DNA from: CAZQIC01 sp964593555
Lineage (GTDB): Bacteria; Bacteroidota; Bacteroidia; JAFLBG01
Reading direction: 5' to 3'
DNA: 19,969 bases
Assembly (NCBI GenBank): GCA_964593555.1
Contig: CAZQIC010000089.1
Span: forward strand, 1 to 19,969
The notes below the pieces were generated by a model, which saw only the letters and a program-made list of their open reading frames with translations, had not been told where the DNA came from and searched no databases. The position numbers and the translations under genes are program-made. The stretch's first letter is position 1, and each line of letters opens with the position of its first letter. Shown piece after piece: positions 1-6,812 of the stretch.

Positions 1-12
1 GATACGATTTTA

Positions 13-648
13 TTAGATTGTTTTTAACATTCTATTTTTAGAACTCCCCTTAATGAAATCATACACTCCGCAAAAAACCATTCTGCGATACATCTCCTGC
101 ACATCAATTTCTCCTCTACGGTATTCGTGTTCTGATTGTACTACACGGTAACACCGCATGTATATTTCAAGATGTATTTTCATCATTACTGAATCACCGG
201 CAAGCGAATCTTCAATTATTGCTCCTTTTGCTTCACCGCCGCCGCCGTTTGAATTTCCAACCAGATCTGCGTTAGTAACTGCCTGCAAAACTCTCGCTTT
301 GCACATTTCGTAAAACCTATTGTAATAGGCATACTTGTATGACGAATCTCCCGGAATGTAGGTGGTATCTGTTTGAAGTTTGGTAATTAACTGCTCCCTG
401 GCAGAAATACTAAAATCGTTTGCTCTTAAAAAACTTTCTTCGGCTGTCATTTCTGCATCAAAGGGCTCTCTTCCAATAAGGTCAATAAAAAGACGGTTAA
501 TGTAGTTTTGCACTTTTACCTTGGGAATGCCATTGTAATAAGGGGCATCATTGTCCGGATAAATAACCGAAGTGTCTTTTTTGCATGACTGAGTAATAGT
601 GATAGCTAAACAAATTAAAATAAAGACACTCGATTTGTTAATTTGCAT
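13..648 (-). CDS. Unrecognised outer-membrane-type lipoprotein
   Basis: A 211-residue protein with a clear lipoprotein signal: basic start MQINK, a hydrophobic stretch, and a lipobox ending TQSC with Cys22 as the lipidated residue, followed by KKDTS. The mature part is hydrophilic. Residues about 48-65 (NYINRLFIDLIGREPF) resemble a helical motif found in many cell-surface proteins (RL..DL.GREP), but I cannot assign a family. A Gly run (GGGG) lies near residue 136. The start is the only ATG that gives a complete signal peptide. A TATTTTTG -7-like box (minus strand, 727-734) lies about 80 bases upstream, but no well-spaced -33 element was found. There is no obvious partner gene in the window; its downstream neighbour is cut off. 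Lipoprotein status is seen directly; function is unknown. Confidence 0.85.
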   Translation of the reverse strand: MQINKSSVFILICLAITITQSCKKDTSVIYPDNDAPYYNGIPKVKVQNYINRLFIDLIGREPFDAEMTAEESFLRANDFSISAREQLITKLQTDTTYIPGDSSYKYAYYNRFYEMCKARVLQAVTNADLVGNSNGGGGEAKGAIIEDSLAGDSVMMKIHLEIYMRCYRVVQSEHEYRRGEIDVQEMYRRMVFCGVYDFIKGSSKNRMLKTI

Positions 649-1058
649 GTGCTTTTTATGGGTTTACATAGTTAAGAAAAAAAACCTACAAAAACAATAG
701 ACTATATTTTTTGTTTTTATTATTTTCAAAAATAGGAATACGGCTGCAAGTTTCTTAACCAAAAAATTTTCATTATCAAAACTCAGATGCATGCCGTATT
801 TTTTCATTGCTGCAATTAGTTTGAAACAAAGATAGCCCCAAGCTTTTTTCATCCAATAAAAAAAATTTTGTTACGTAAGTTTCAAAAACAGACATTTAAA
901 TTAAAATTTATAAAAAAATGGCATTTAAACGTGTATAATGTAAGTTTCTATTATGTATTCTAAACATACTTAATAAAGATTTGGAGGAAATGAGTGAAGT
1001 AATAAGTCGCTAGCAGTAAAACACAATTTTGTATACTTTTGTTTTAAATAGAACACAT
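649..1058. other. Intergenic region, very AT-rich, no convincing gene
   Basis: About 400 bases separate the divergent lipoprotein and glutaryl-CoA dehydrogenase genes. The DNA is highly AT-rich with long A/T runs. A 62-codon minus-strand reading frame (664-852) is present but is low-complexity (rich in F, K, L), has no domain or signal peptide, and covers the likely promoter region of the lipoprotein gene. The motif gtaagttt occurs twice (about 874 and 939). A good ribosome-binding-like ggagg at 983-987 precedes only a 7-codon frame. No RNA gene or hairpin terminator was seen. Confidence 0.5.
1034..1041 (+). promoter_or_regulatory. Bacteroidota-type -7 box (TACTTTTG) for the glutaryl-CoA dehydrogenase gene
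   Basis: TACTTTTG matches the Bacteroidota consensus TAnnTTTG exactly. Transcription would begin about 5-7 bases downstream, giving a leader of only 10-13 bases before the ATG at 1059. No clear TTG was found at the expected -33 position. If real, it rules out the TTG start at 1029, which lies upstream of the transcript. Confidence 0.45.
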
Positions 1059-2237
1059 ATGGCACAGGATAATTTTCAGGCACCGGACTATTATCAAGTT
1101 GATGACTTGTTAAGTGATGAACACAAACTCATTCGCGATACCGCACGAGCTTGGGTAAAGAAAGAAGTTTCTCCTGTTATTGAAGAGGCTTGCCAGAAAT
1201 GTGAATTTCCAAAACACTTGATAAAAGGTTTGGCGGAAATTGGGGCCTTTGGTCCTTACATACCTCAGGAATATGGCGGCGCAGGGCTTGATCAGATATC
1301 ATATGGTTTAATTATGCAGGAACTGGAAAGGGGAGATTCGGGAATACGTTCAACTGCATCAGTACAAAGTTCATTGGTAATGTTCCCCATTTATACTTTC
1401 GGTACTGAAGAACAAAAAAGAAAATATTTACCAAAGCTTGCTAAAGGAGAATGGATGGGATGTTTCGGATTAACAGAGCCGGATCATGGATCGAATCCTT
1501 CCGGGATGCTGTCGAATATAAAAGATAAGGGTGATCATTATTTGTTGAACGGATCAAAGATGTGGATATCGAATGCGCCGTTTGCGGATGTTGCTGTTGT
1601 ATGGGCAAAAGATGAGGCGGGAGATATAAGAGGAATGGTATTGGAAAGGGGAATGAAAGGATTTACTACTCCTGAAACGCACGGCAAATGGTCGTTACGG
1701 GCGAGTGCTACAGGCGAATTGGTTTTTGATAATGTAAAAGTTCCGAAAGAAAATATTTTTCCAACAGTAAAAGGATTAAAAGGACCATTGAGCTGCTTAA
1801 ATTCCGCACGTTACGGAATATCCTGGGGCGCTATTGGAGCCGCGATGGATTGTTATGATTCTGCATTGCGTTATTCAAAAGAACGTATTCAGTTTGGTAA
1901 ACCTATTGGAGGATTTCAGTTAACACAAAAAAAATTAGCGGAGATGATCACTGAAATTACCAAAGCACAACTGATGGTTTGGAGATTAGGTGTATTGAAA
2001 AATGAGCACAAGGCAACGCCTCAACAAATATCAATGGCAAAAAGAAACAATGTGAACATGGCATTGCAAATTGCCCGCGAAGCACGCCAGATTCATGGTG
2101 GTATGGGTATCACGGGAGAGTATCCTATTATGCGCCACATGATGAATTTGGAATCTGTTATCACCTATGAAGGAACTCATGATATTCACCTGCTTATAAC
2201 AGGAATGGATGTTACTGGTATAAATGCGTTTGAGTAG
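1059..2237 (+). CDS. gcdH: Glutaryl-CoA dehydrogenase (acyl-CoA dehydrogenase family)
   Basis: FAD enzyme that oxidises and decarboxylates glutaryl-CoA to crotonyl-CoA in lysine and tryptophan breakdown, in the cytosol. The 392 residues match the family length. Family marks: DSGIRSTASVQSSLVM (residues 93-108) with Arg97, which corresponds to the arginine that recognises the substrate carboxylate; GLTEPDHGSNPSGM, typical of the glutaryl-CoA group; GKWSLRASATG; and a C-terminal TYEGTHDIH in which Glu371 is the expected catalytic base. The ATG at 1059 is preferred: a longer frame opens at a TTG at 1029 but adds a non-conserved MYTFVLNRTH and overlaps a likely -7 box. The last 14 bases overlap an orphan T9SS tail in another frame. 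No other glutarate pathway genes are nearby. The family is sure; glutaryl rather than another short-chain substrate is an inference from close motif agreement. Confidence 0.93.
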   Translation: MAQDNFQAPDYYQVDDLLSDEHKLIRDTARAWVKKEVSPVIEEACQKCEFPKHLIKGLAEIGAFGPYIPQEYGGAGLDQISYGLIMQELERGDSGIRSTASVQSSLVMFPIYTFGTEEQKRKYLPKLAKGEWMGCFGLTEPDHGSNPSGMLSNIKDKGDHYLLNGSKMWISNAPFADVAVVWAKDEAGDIRGMVLERGMKGFTTPETHGKWSLRASATGELVFDNVKVPKENIFPTVKGLKGPLSCLNSARYGISWGAIGAAMDCYDSALRYSKERIQFGKPIGGFQLTQKKLAEMITEITKAQLMVWRLGVLKNEHKATPQQISMAKRNNVNMALQIAREARQIHGGMGITGEYPIMRHMMNLESVITYEGTHDIHLLITGMDVTGINAFE

Positions 2238-2391
2238 AAAAATATTTGAAACAGATGATGTTGCCTTTCAGTGGGATGGAAAATATAGAGGGGAATTCTT
2301 AAATACGGCTGTGTTTGCTTATACAATTCAGGTTCATCTATTAGATAAAGCCGAGATTACCCGCAAAGGAAAGATTTCGTTGTTGCGTTGA
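2224..2391 (+). pseudogene. Orphan C-terminal fragment of a T9SS type B (gliding motility-associated) sorting domain
   Basis: A 55-codon frame starting with an ATG inside the last codons of the glutaryl-CoA dehydrogenase gene. It reads RKIFETDDVAFQWDGKYRGE, then LNTAVFAYTIQVHLLD, and ends GKISLLR. This is the pattern of the last half of the type B sorting domain: a ...NRWG.KVFES opening, the invariant WDG.Y.G, a GV..Y strand, and a terminal KG.v.LiR. The first part of the domain and any secreted cargo are absent, and a 55-residue product would have no signal peptide. The best reading is a gene remnant left when a rearrangement joined its 3' end to the dehydrogenase gene. Fragment identity is seen in the translation; the history is inferred. 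Confidence 0.75.
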
Positions 2392-2407
2392 GGTTTAATA
2401 ATGAAAA

Positions 2408-2440
2408 AAAATGTCCAACAAAAATTTTGTTTGACATTTT
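2408..2440. terminator. Bidirectional hairpin terminator
   Basis: Two 16-base arms, AAAATGTCCAACAAAA and TTTTGTTTGACATTTT, pair with a single mismatch around one unpaired base. On the minus strand the stem is followed by a T8 run, so it suits the end of the minus-strand cluster that includes hpd; on the plus strand it can end the gcdH transcript. The stem is AT-rich, as usual in this genome. Confidence 0.65.
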
Positions 2441-2452
2441 CGTAAAGCAGGA

Positions 2453-2496
2453 TTTAAATTTATAGAGTTCCTCTTTTTGCTTGTTAGGTTTAATTG
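2453..2496 (-). repeat. Decayed copy of the hpd 3' end
   Basis: Bases 2453-2485 match 3059-3091, the end of hpd and the bases just after it, at 28 of 33 positions with no gap; the similarity continues with one gap to 2496. The conserved core is GTTCCTCT..T.GCTTGTT. The reading frame is not kept, so it is not a gene. The two copies lie 606 bases apart in the same orientation and bracket the two small ORFs. Confidence 0.6.
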
Positions 2497-2836
2497 TTTT
2501 CTTTGTTTGTTTTTCCACTTTCTTTTCCTGTTACTTCACCCATCTTCCCATAAAATGTGGTTTGATACCTAGTCTGTTTCTTATTATAAGAAGTGATTGA
2601 AATTATTTTGTTCTGATTGTTATAATACGATGTCGTTTTTTTATTTTTTTAGTTCCTTTATAGTACTCATTGGTGTATTGAAGTATGCCTTCGGAATAAT
2701 AATATTTTTTCACTTCTAATTTAGAAGAATCATATTGGGTGTGTATGGAATCAGGACTCAATTGAGCAAAAGAAATACTGCCTAGTAAGAATAGGACAAA
2801 TATTAAACAATTAATTATTCGCAGATTTTGTCTCAT
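2490..2836 (-). pseudogene. Small exported protein interrupted by a -1 frameshift
   Basis: Starts with a signal peptide (MRQNLRIINCLIFVLFLLGS..SFAQ, cleavage expected near residue 25). The first frame ends after 77 residues in a basic, unlikely tail (RHRIITIRTK). Reading one base back at the A7 run near 2637-2643 opens a second frame that continues with TTSYYNNQNKIISITSYNKK and GKMGEVTGKESG and stops at 2490-2492, for about 115 residues in all. The repeated Y/N/G-rich pattern recalls MORN_2 (YwqK-like) proteins such as the intact one at 9167-10048. It starts 3 bases after the upstream small ORF stops. Possible causes are a true mutation, a sequencing error in the homopolymer, or slippage; the sequence alone cannot decide. 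Confidence 0.55.
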
Positions 2837-2839
2837 TAA

Positions 2840-2992
2840 TCATGCTGCAACTGCAATTTTTTTAGCTGTGTTGTTATCTGCTACAACTTCATTCGAAGTA
2901 GTGAGGGTTTGCGCTTTGGGTTCAAACGTTAACGTGAAAAAAAATAATATAAGTTTTGCTGAGATTGCCATATTGAACGATTGTTTATGCAT
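2840..2992 (-). CDS. Short putative exported peptide, uncertain
   Basis: A 50-residue frame: MHKQSFNMAISAKLILFFF leads into a hydrophobic stretch and a KAQ-type cleavage region, leaving a mature peptide of only about 25 residues. The frame can be extended to a TTG at 3040, but the ATG at 2992 gives a better signal peptide; a second ATG at 2971 is also possible. It ends 3 bases before the next small exported ORF, so the two may be one transcript. No family is recognised. It may itself be a truncated remnant, since it sits between two copies of the hpd 3' end. Confidence 0.3.
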   Translation of the reverse strand: MHKQSFNMAISAKLILFFFTLTFEPKAQTLTTSNEVVADNNTAKKIAVAA

Positions 2993-3065
2993 AAGACTGC
3001 TCGTTGAGGTGTAGTTGTCGGTAGCAAACGCATTTTCCAAGTTTTCAAATCAACACATTTTCAAA

Positions 3066-4223
3066 TTATAGTGTTCCTCTCTTCGCTTGTTCTCTTTCAA
3101 TTGATTCAAACAATGCTTTGAAATTTCCTGCACCAAAACCTTTTGCTCCCATCCTCTGAATAATTTCGTAGAAAAGGGTGGGGCGGTCTTCAACAGGTTT
3201 AGTAAATATTTGTAGTAAATACCCTTCTTCATCCGCATCAACAAGTATTGCTAATTTTTCGAGCACTGCGATATCTTCTTTCATAATATCCATGTGTTTG
3301 CCTAAACGTTTTGGAATTTCTTCGTAATAGGCGTGAGGTGGCGCAGATAAAAATTCTAATCCTCTTGCTCTTAATTCTGTAACCGTTTTAATAATGTCGT
3401 CGGTTGCAATGGCAATGTGCTGGCAGCCCGGACCTTCATAGAAATCAATGTATTCTTCTATCTGTGATTTCTTTTTTCCTTTTGCCGGTTCGTTAATAGG
3501 AAATTTAATTCGTCCATTCCCATTACTCATTACCTTACTCATGAGTGCGGAATACTCCGTGGTAATTTGTTTATCATCAAAAGATAAAAAGTTTACAAAG
3601 CCCATTACATCTTCATACCATTTTACCCAGGTATTCATTTCGCCCCAACCTACATTGCCAACCATGTGATCAATAAATTTCAAACCCGTTGCTGAAGGAT
3701 TGTAATCCGATTTCCATTCTTTATATCCCGGAAGGAAAAGTCCTTTGTAATTTTTACGCTCAACAAACAGGTGGACAGTTTCTCCGTAAGTATAAATACC
3801 AGAACGCACTACTTCACCATCTTCATCTTTCTCCACTGTAGGCTCCATAAAAGATTTTGCTCCACGCTTGGTTGTTTCTTCGTATGCTTTTCTCGCATCT
3901 TCTACCCATAGTGCAATTACCTTAACTCCGTCACCATGTTTTTTTACATGTTCTCCAATAGGCGAATTGCTATTCAACGCTGTAGTGAGAACCAGTCGTA
4001 TTTTATCTTGTTTCAACACATAAGAAGCACGGTCACGTAAACCTGTTTCCAGCCCTGCATAAGCATACGACTGAAAACCAAAAGTAGTTTTATAATAATG
4101 CGCTGCTTGTTTGGCATTGCCCACATAAAATTCTACATAATCTGTTCCAAGCAATGGAAGAAAATCCTGTGCTCCTTCAAATATTTTTTCTAAACCGTAT
4201 TCTACATTTTTTATAATGCCCAT
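3066..4223 (-). CDS. hpd: 4-Hydroxyphenylpyruvate dioxygenase
   Basis: Non-haem iron enzyme converting 4-hydroxyphenylpyruvate to homogentisate, the second step of tyrosine breakdown. The 385 residues fit the family. Two vicinal-oxygen-chelate halves are visible: an N-terminal one from about residue 27 (DYVEFYVGNAKQAAHYY) and a catalytic one from about residue 182. The three iron ligands are all in place: His186 in FIDHMVGNV, His269 in GCQHIAIATDD, and Glu353 in FYEIIQR, close to the numbering of the Streptomyces enzyme. The conserved tail LLQIFTKPVEDRPTLF is present. It is the third gene of the hmgA operon, 31 bases after a small membrane protein gene, and its product is the substrate of HmgA. 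No hairpin follows its stop directly; the next likely terminator is at 2408-2440. Confidence 0.97.
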   Translation of the reverse strand: MGIIKNVEYGLEKIFEGAQDFLPLLGTDYVEFYVGNAKQAAHYYKTTFGFQSYAYAGLETGLRDRASYVLKQDKIRLVLTTALNSNSPIGEHVKKHGDGVKVIALWVEDARKAYEETTKRGAKSFMEPTVEKDEDGEVVRSGIYTYGETVHLFVERKNYKGLFLPGYKEWKSDYNPSATGLKFIDHMVGNVGWGEMNTWVKWYEDVMGFVNFLSFDDKQITTEYSALMSKVMSNGNGRIKFPINEPAKGKKKSQIEEYIDFYEGPGCQHIAIATDDIIKTVTELRARGLEFLSAPPHAYYEEIPKRLGKHMDIMKEDIAVLEKLAILVDADEEGYLLQIFTKPVEDRPTLFYEIIQRMGAKGFGAGNFKALFESIEREQAKRGTL

Positions 4224-4254
4224 GGTAAAAAATTATATTAAATATTCTAAGATT

Positions 4255-4440
4255 TTATTCTCTTTTTCTTGTATTCCTTCTTTTGTAAGATGGAAGTGCA
4301 ACTTTGTATATCAAATAACCAAAAAACACAAACGAAAATATTAACAGGTACTTAAGATAATACACATTGGTCTCATCTACAAAATCATTTGCAGAATAGT
4401 TTTCACCCCGCAGTAAAATGCTTATGATAAGTGTTGTCAT
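4255..4440 (-). CDS. Small membrane protein inside the homogentisate operon
   Basis: A 61-residue protein with one clear membrane segment at about residues 28-50 (YYLKYLLIFSFVFFGYLIYK) and a strongly basic C-terminus (KRRNTRKRE), which predicts a cytosolic C-terminus. It begins 4 bases after the hmgA stop codon and ends 31 bases before hpd, so it is almost certainly translated from the same mRNA. I recognise no family. The location suggests a part in aromatic uptake or in holding the pathway at the membrane, but that is only inference from context; it could be an unrelated small protein. Confidence 0.6.
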   Translation of the reverse strand: MTTLIISILLRGENYSANDFVDETNVYYLKYLLIFSFVFFGYLIYKVALPSYKRRNTRKRE

Positions 4441-4444
4441 TTAA

Positions 4445-5602
4445 TTACTCTACCCAGCTTTTATAATACTTGCCATCATCAATTTTTATAGCATCTTCAG
4501 TTACCATTAATGGTCTGAAAGTATCTACCATAACCGCCAACTCCTGCGTTTCTTTTTGTCCAATACTTCTTTCCATTGCCCCCGGAGCCGGACCATGAGG
4601 TATTCCTTTTGGATGAAGTGTAATGTGCCCTTGCTCAATATTATTGCGGCTCATAAAATCTCCATCAACATAATATAAAACCTCATCGGAATCAATATTG
4701 CTGTGGTTGTAAGGCGCAGGAACCGACAAAGGATGATAATCATATAATCTTGGACAGAATGAACAAACTACAAAACCCGGTGTTTCAAAAGTTTGATGGA
4801 CAGGAGGCGGCTGATGCACGCGGCCTGTAATAGGTTCGAAATTATGTATAGAAAATCCGTACGGAAAATTGTATCCATCCCAACCCACAACATCAAAAGG
4901 ATGCGTTGCATAAACTACCTCATGCATTGTACCTTCTTTTTTTATTTTAATAAGAAAGTCCCCTTTTTCATCATGCGTTTCCAGGTCTTGTGGTAATTTA
5001 TAATCGCGTTCACAATAAGGTGAGTGTTCAAGCAGCTGACCAAAAGAATTTTTATATCGTTTCGGAGAATATATCGGGCTGAATGATTCAAGATAAAACA
5101 ACCGGTTATCGGCATTGTCAAATTCTATCTGGTAGATCATTCCCCTGGGGATGATGAGGTAATCGCCATATTCAAAAGGAATTGTTCCTAAAAAAGTTCT
5201 AAGCTTACCATTTCCTTTATGAATAAATATCATTTCATCTGCATCCGCATTTTTGTAAAAGTAATTTTTCATGGATTGTTTTGGCGCTGCCAATCCCATA
5301 TGTACATCGTTGTTCACCAATAATGCTTTGCGGCTTTCCAAAAAATCATCAACCGGTGAAACTTCAAAACCTTTTAGTAATAATGCCTTGATGTTTTTGT
5401 CAACCGCAATTTTAGGGGCGACACTATAAGACTTAATAATTTCTTTTACCTGTGTAGGGCGGTGTACATGATAGAGCAATGATGACATTCCATGAAAACC
5501 TTCTGTGCCAAACAATTGTTCGTAATAATATTTCCCAGTGCTGCTTTTGAAAACAGTGTGTCTTTTTTGAGGTATGTCGCCAAGCTTATGGTATACAGGC
5601 AT
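4445..5602 (-). CDS. hmgA: Homogentisate 1,2-dioxygenase
   Basis: Opens the ring of homogentisate to maleylacetoacetate using Fe(II) in a double cupin fold. 385 residues, shorter than the roughly 430-445 of human or Pseudomonas enzymes but plausible for a compact bacterial form. The iron ligands can be placed by comparison with the human enzyme: His300 in APYNHSN, Glu307 in SDEVLYY, His336 in GIPHGP. Other conserved stretches are GWDGYNFPY and FVVCSFCPRLYDYHP. It is first in an operon with a small membrane protein and hpd. A maleylacetoacetate isomerase and fumarylacetoacetase, needed to finish the pathway, are not in the window. The promoter is probably the TATTTTTG box 20 bases upstream. 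Confidence 0.95.
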   Translation of the reverse strand: MPVYHKLGDIPQKRHTVFKSSTGKYYYEQLFGTEGFHGMSSLLYHVHRPTQVKEIIKSYSVAPKIAVDKNIKALLLKGFEVSPVDDFLESRKALLVNNDVHMGLAAPKQSMKNYFYKNADADEMIFIHKGNGKLRTFLGTIPFEYGDYLIIPRGMIYQIEFDNADNRLFYLESFSPIYSPKRYKNSFGQLLEHSPYCERDYKLPQDLETHDEKGDFLIKIKKEGTMHEVVYATHPFDVVGWDGYNFPYGFSIHNFEPITGRVHQPPPVHQTFETPGFVVCSFCPRLYDYHPLSVPAPYNHSNIDSDEVLYYVDGDFMSRNNIEQGHITLHPKGIPHGPAPGAMERSIGQKETQELAVMVDTFRPLMVTEDAIKIDDGKYYKSWVE

Positions 5603-5621
5603 GTTATAAATATTATCTATA

Positions 5622-5629
5622 CAAAAATA
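5622..5629 (-). promoter_or_regulatory. -7 box (TATTTTTG) for the hmgA operon
   Basis: Exact match to TAnnTTTG on the minus strand, ending 19 bases before the hmgA ATG, so the leader would be about 13-15 bases. A TTTG lies upstream but only 14 bases away, closer than the usual 17-23, so the -33 element is uncertain. Confidence 0.45.
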
Positions 5630-5675
5630 GCAATAAGGCTTGTCAAAAAAAATGATTTAGCCCGGTATAATAAAT

Positions 5676-5709
5676 AAAAATGCAGGCAATTACTATTGCC
5701 CGCATTTTT
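5676..5709 (-). terminator. Hairpin terminator after the T9SS protein gene
   Basis: Arms AAAAATGCAGGCAAT and ATTGCCCGCATTTTT pair over 15 positions with one mismatch and a TACT loop. On the minus strand the stem ends in T5 and an AT-rich tail. It lies 16 bases past the stop of the Ig-like T9SS protein and upstream of the hmgA promoter, so it insulates the two units. Confidence 0.85.
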
Positions 5710-5724
5710 AATAAATTTTAATCT

Positions 5725-6786
5725 TTATTGCAATACAATTTTTTGACTCAAAACGCCTTTATCTGTAAAAACAGAAATAATGTACACGCCCGGTGCAAGG
5801 CCTACGGTAGAATAGCTATGTGTATAAACTCCCATACTATTATTTTGTAATTGTGTGGTTTGTAATACCTGCCCTGTGATACTCATAAGTTTCGTTTCAA
5901 TTGATCGTATATCCTGAGTACTTATAATCAATGTAAGTTTTTCTTCCTGTCGGTTGACGATTGAATTAAATTCGGTGATTCCTACATCCTCTTTAATCCC
6001 TCCACAAATGTTTACTTTAACTTTGAATGTATCGGTAAACGTGCGCACGCCATCAAAACCGCTAAGCGTATAGGTGGTTGTAACAGTAGGGCTGACTAAA
6101 GCGCTGCCGCCGGAAATATTTCCAGGTGTCCATGTAAGTGTAAGGTTGGGGCAGGTCAATATCATGCTTGCATTTAACAATGCAGAATTTCCTTTACATA
6201 TTGCCGTATCAGGTGATACGATAGAAACAGAGCAATTAGTACAGTTAACAACCAGTATTTGTGTAGAGTCAACATAAGTATTGGTTCCATCGGTCGCAGT
6301 TAATGTGAAGGTGGTTGTAGTTGTTGGCTTAACAGAAATACCCTGAGTGGTTTCTCCTCCGGGCATCCATGTATACGTTAAGGGCTGAAGACAGCCAAGT
6401 GGGCTCATTGCTCTGATGGTTGTGCTGTCGCCTAAACATAATCCATTTTTCTTTGCAGCAGCAGTAACTCCGCATCCTGCATTACAGTTGGCAACAAACA
6501 CTGTGAATGTATCTGACTGGGCAATTCCTCCGGAGTCAGTTGAGGTCAATACATAAGTCGTTGTCACAGTTGGTTTTGCATTAATACTGCTGGTGGTTTC
6601 TCCGTTCGGTGACCATTGAAAAGTCCAGGGACCACAGCTAATTACCACAATGGCATTTAAACTAGTTGAATCTCCATTGCAAATAGTGGAGTCGGTAGCT
6701 AAAATAATGGCATTGCATTGTGCTTTGGAAAATGAATTTGTAAAAATTAGAGCTGCGAGTGTAATGATTGGTATTAATTTTTTCAT
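5725..6786 (-). CDS. Secreted three-repeat Ig-like protein with T9SS type A sorting tail
   Basis: 353 residues. A signal peptide (MKKLIPIITLAALIFTNSFS, cleavage near KAQ) is followed by three related repeats of about 70 residues at roughly 31-101, 110-182 and 190-261. Each has a C.GDS/C.GNS opening, a central W.P.G, a P(T)TTT(Y/F).L strand and a closing Cys. This is the Ig/PKD-like pattern common in Bacteroidota surface proteins, with paired cysteines in each repeat. Residues about 275-353 form a type A sorting domain: ..MSITGQVLQ.., GLAPGVYIISVFTDKG, and a terminal SQKIVLQ. The protein should cross the outer membrane by T9SS and be anchored or released. There is no enzymatic domain; an adhesive role is plausible only. 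It follows trhO by 26 bases on the same strand and ends at a strong terminator. Confidence 0.88.
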   Translation of the reverse strand: MKKLIPIITLAALIFTNSFSKAQCNAIILATDSTICNGDSTSLNAIVVISCGPWTFQWSPNGETTSSINAKPTVTTTYVLTSTDSGGIAQSDTFTVFVANCNAGCGVTAAAKKNGLCLGDSTTIRAMSPLGCLQPLTYTWMPGGETTQGISVKPTTTTTFTLTATDGTNTYVDSTQILVVNCTNCSVSIVSPDTAICKGNSALLNASMILTCPNLTLTWTPGNISGGSALVSPTVTTTYTLSGFDGVRTFTDTFKVKVNICGGIKEDVGITEFNSIVNRQEEKLTLIISTQDIRSIETKLMSITGQVLQTTQLQNNSMGVYTHSYSTVGLAPGVYIISVFTDKGVLSQKIVLQ

Positions 6787-6812
6787 GTAACGGTTTTTAT
6801 TTAGTTGATATT

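Noticed and set aside
664..852. 62-codon minus-strand ORF with an ATG
   Set aside because: Low-complexity F/K/L-rich translation, no signal peptide or domain, in very AT-rich DNA and overlapping the likely promoter of the lipoprotein gene.
990..1013. Seven-codon frame (MSEVISR) after a good ggagg ribosome-binding-like site
   Set aside because: If the -7 box at 1034-1041 is used, this lies upstream of the transcript; nothing in the peptide suggests attenuation.
1029..1058. Ten-residue N-terminal extension of glutaryl-CoA dehydrogenase from a TTG
   Set aside because: The residues are not family-like and overlap the -7 box; the ATG at 1059 gives a normal start.
3050..3244. 64-codon minus-strand ORF
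   Set aside because: Lies in another frame inside the well-supported hpd C-terminus; no features of its own.
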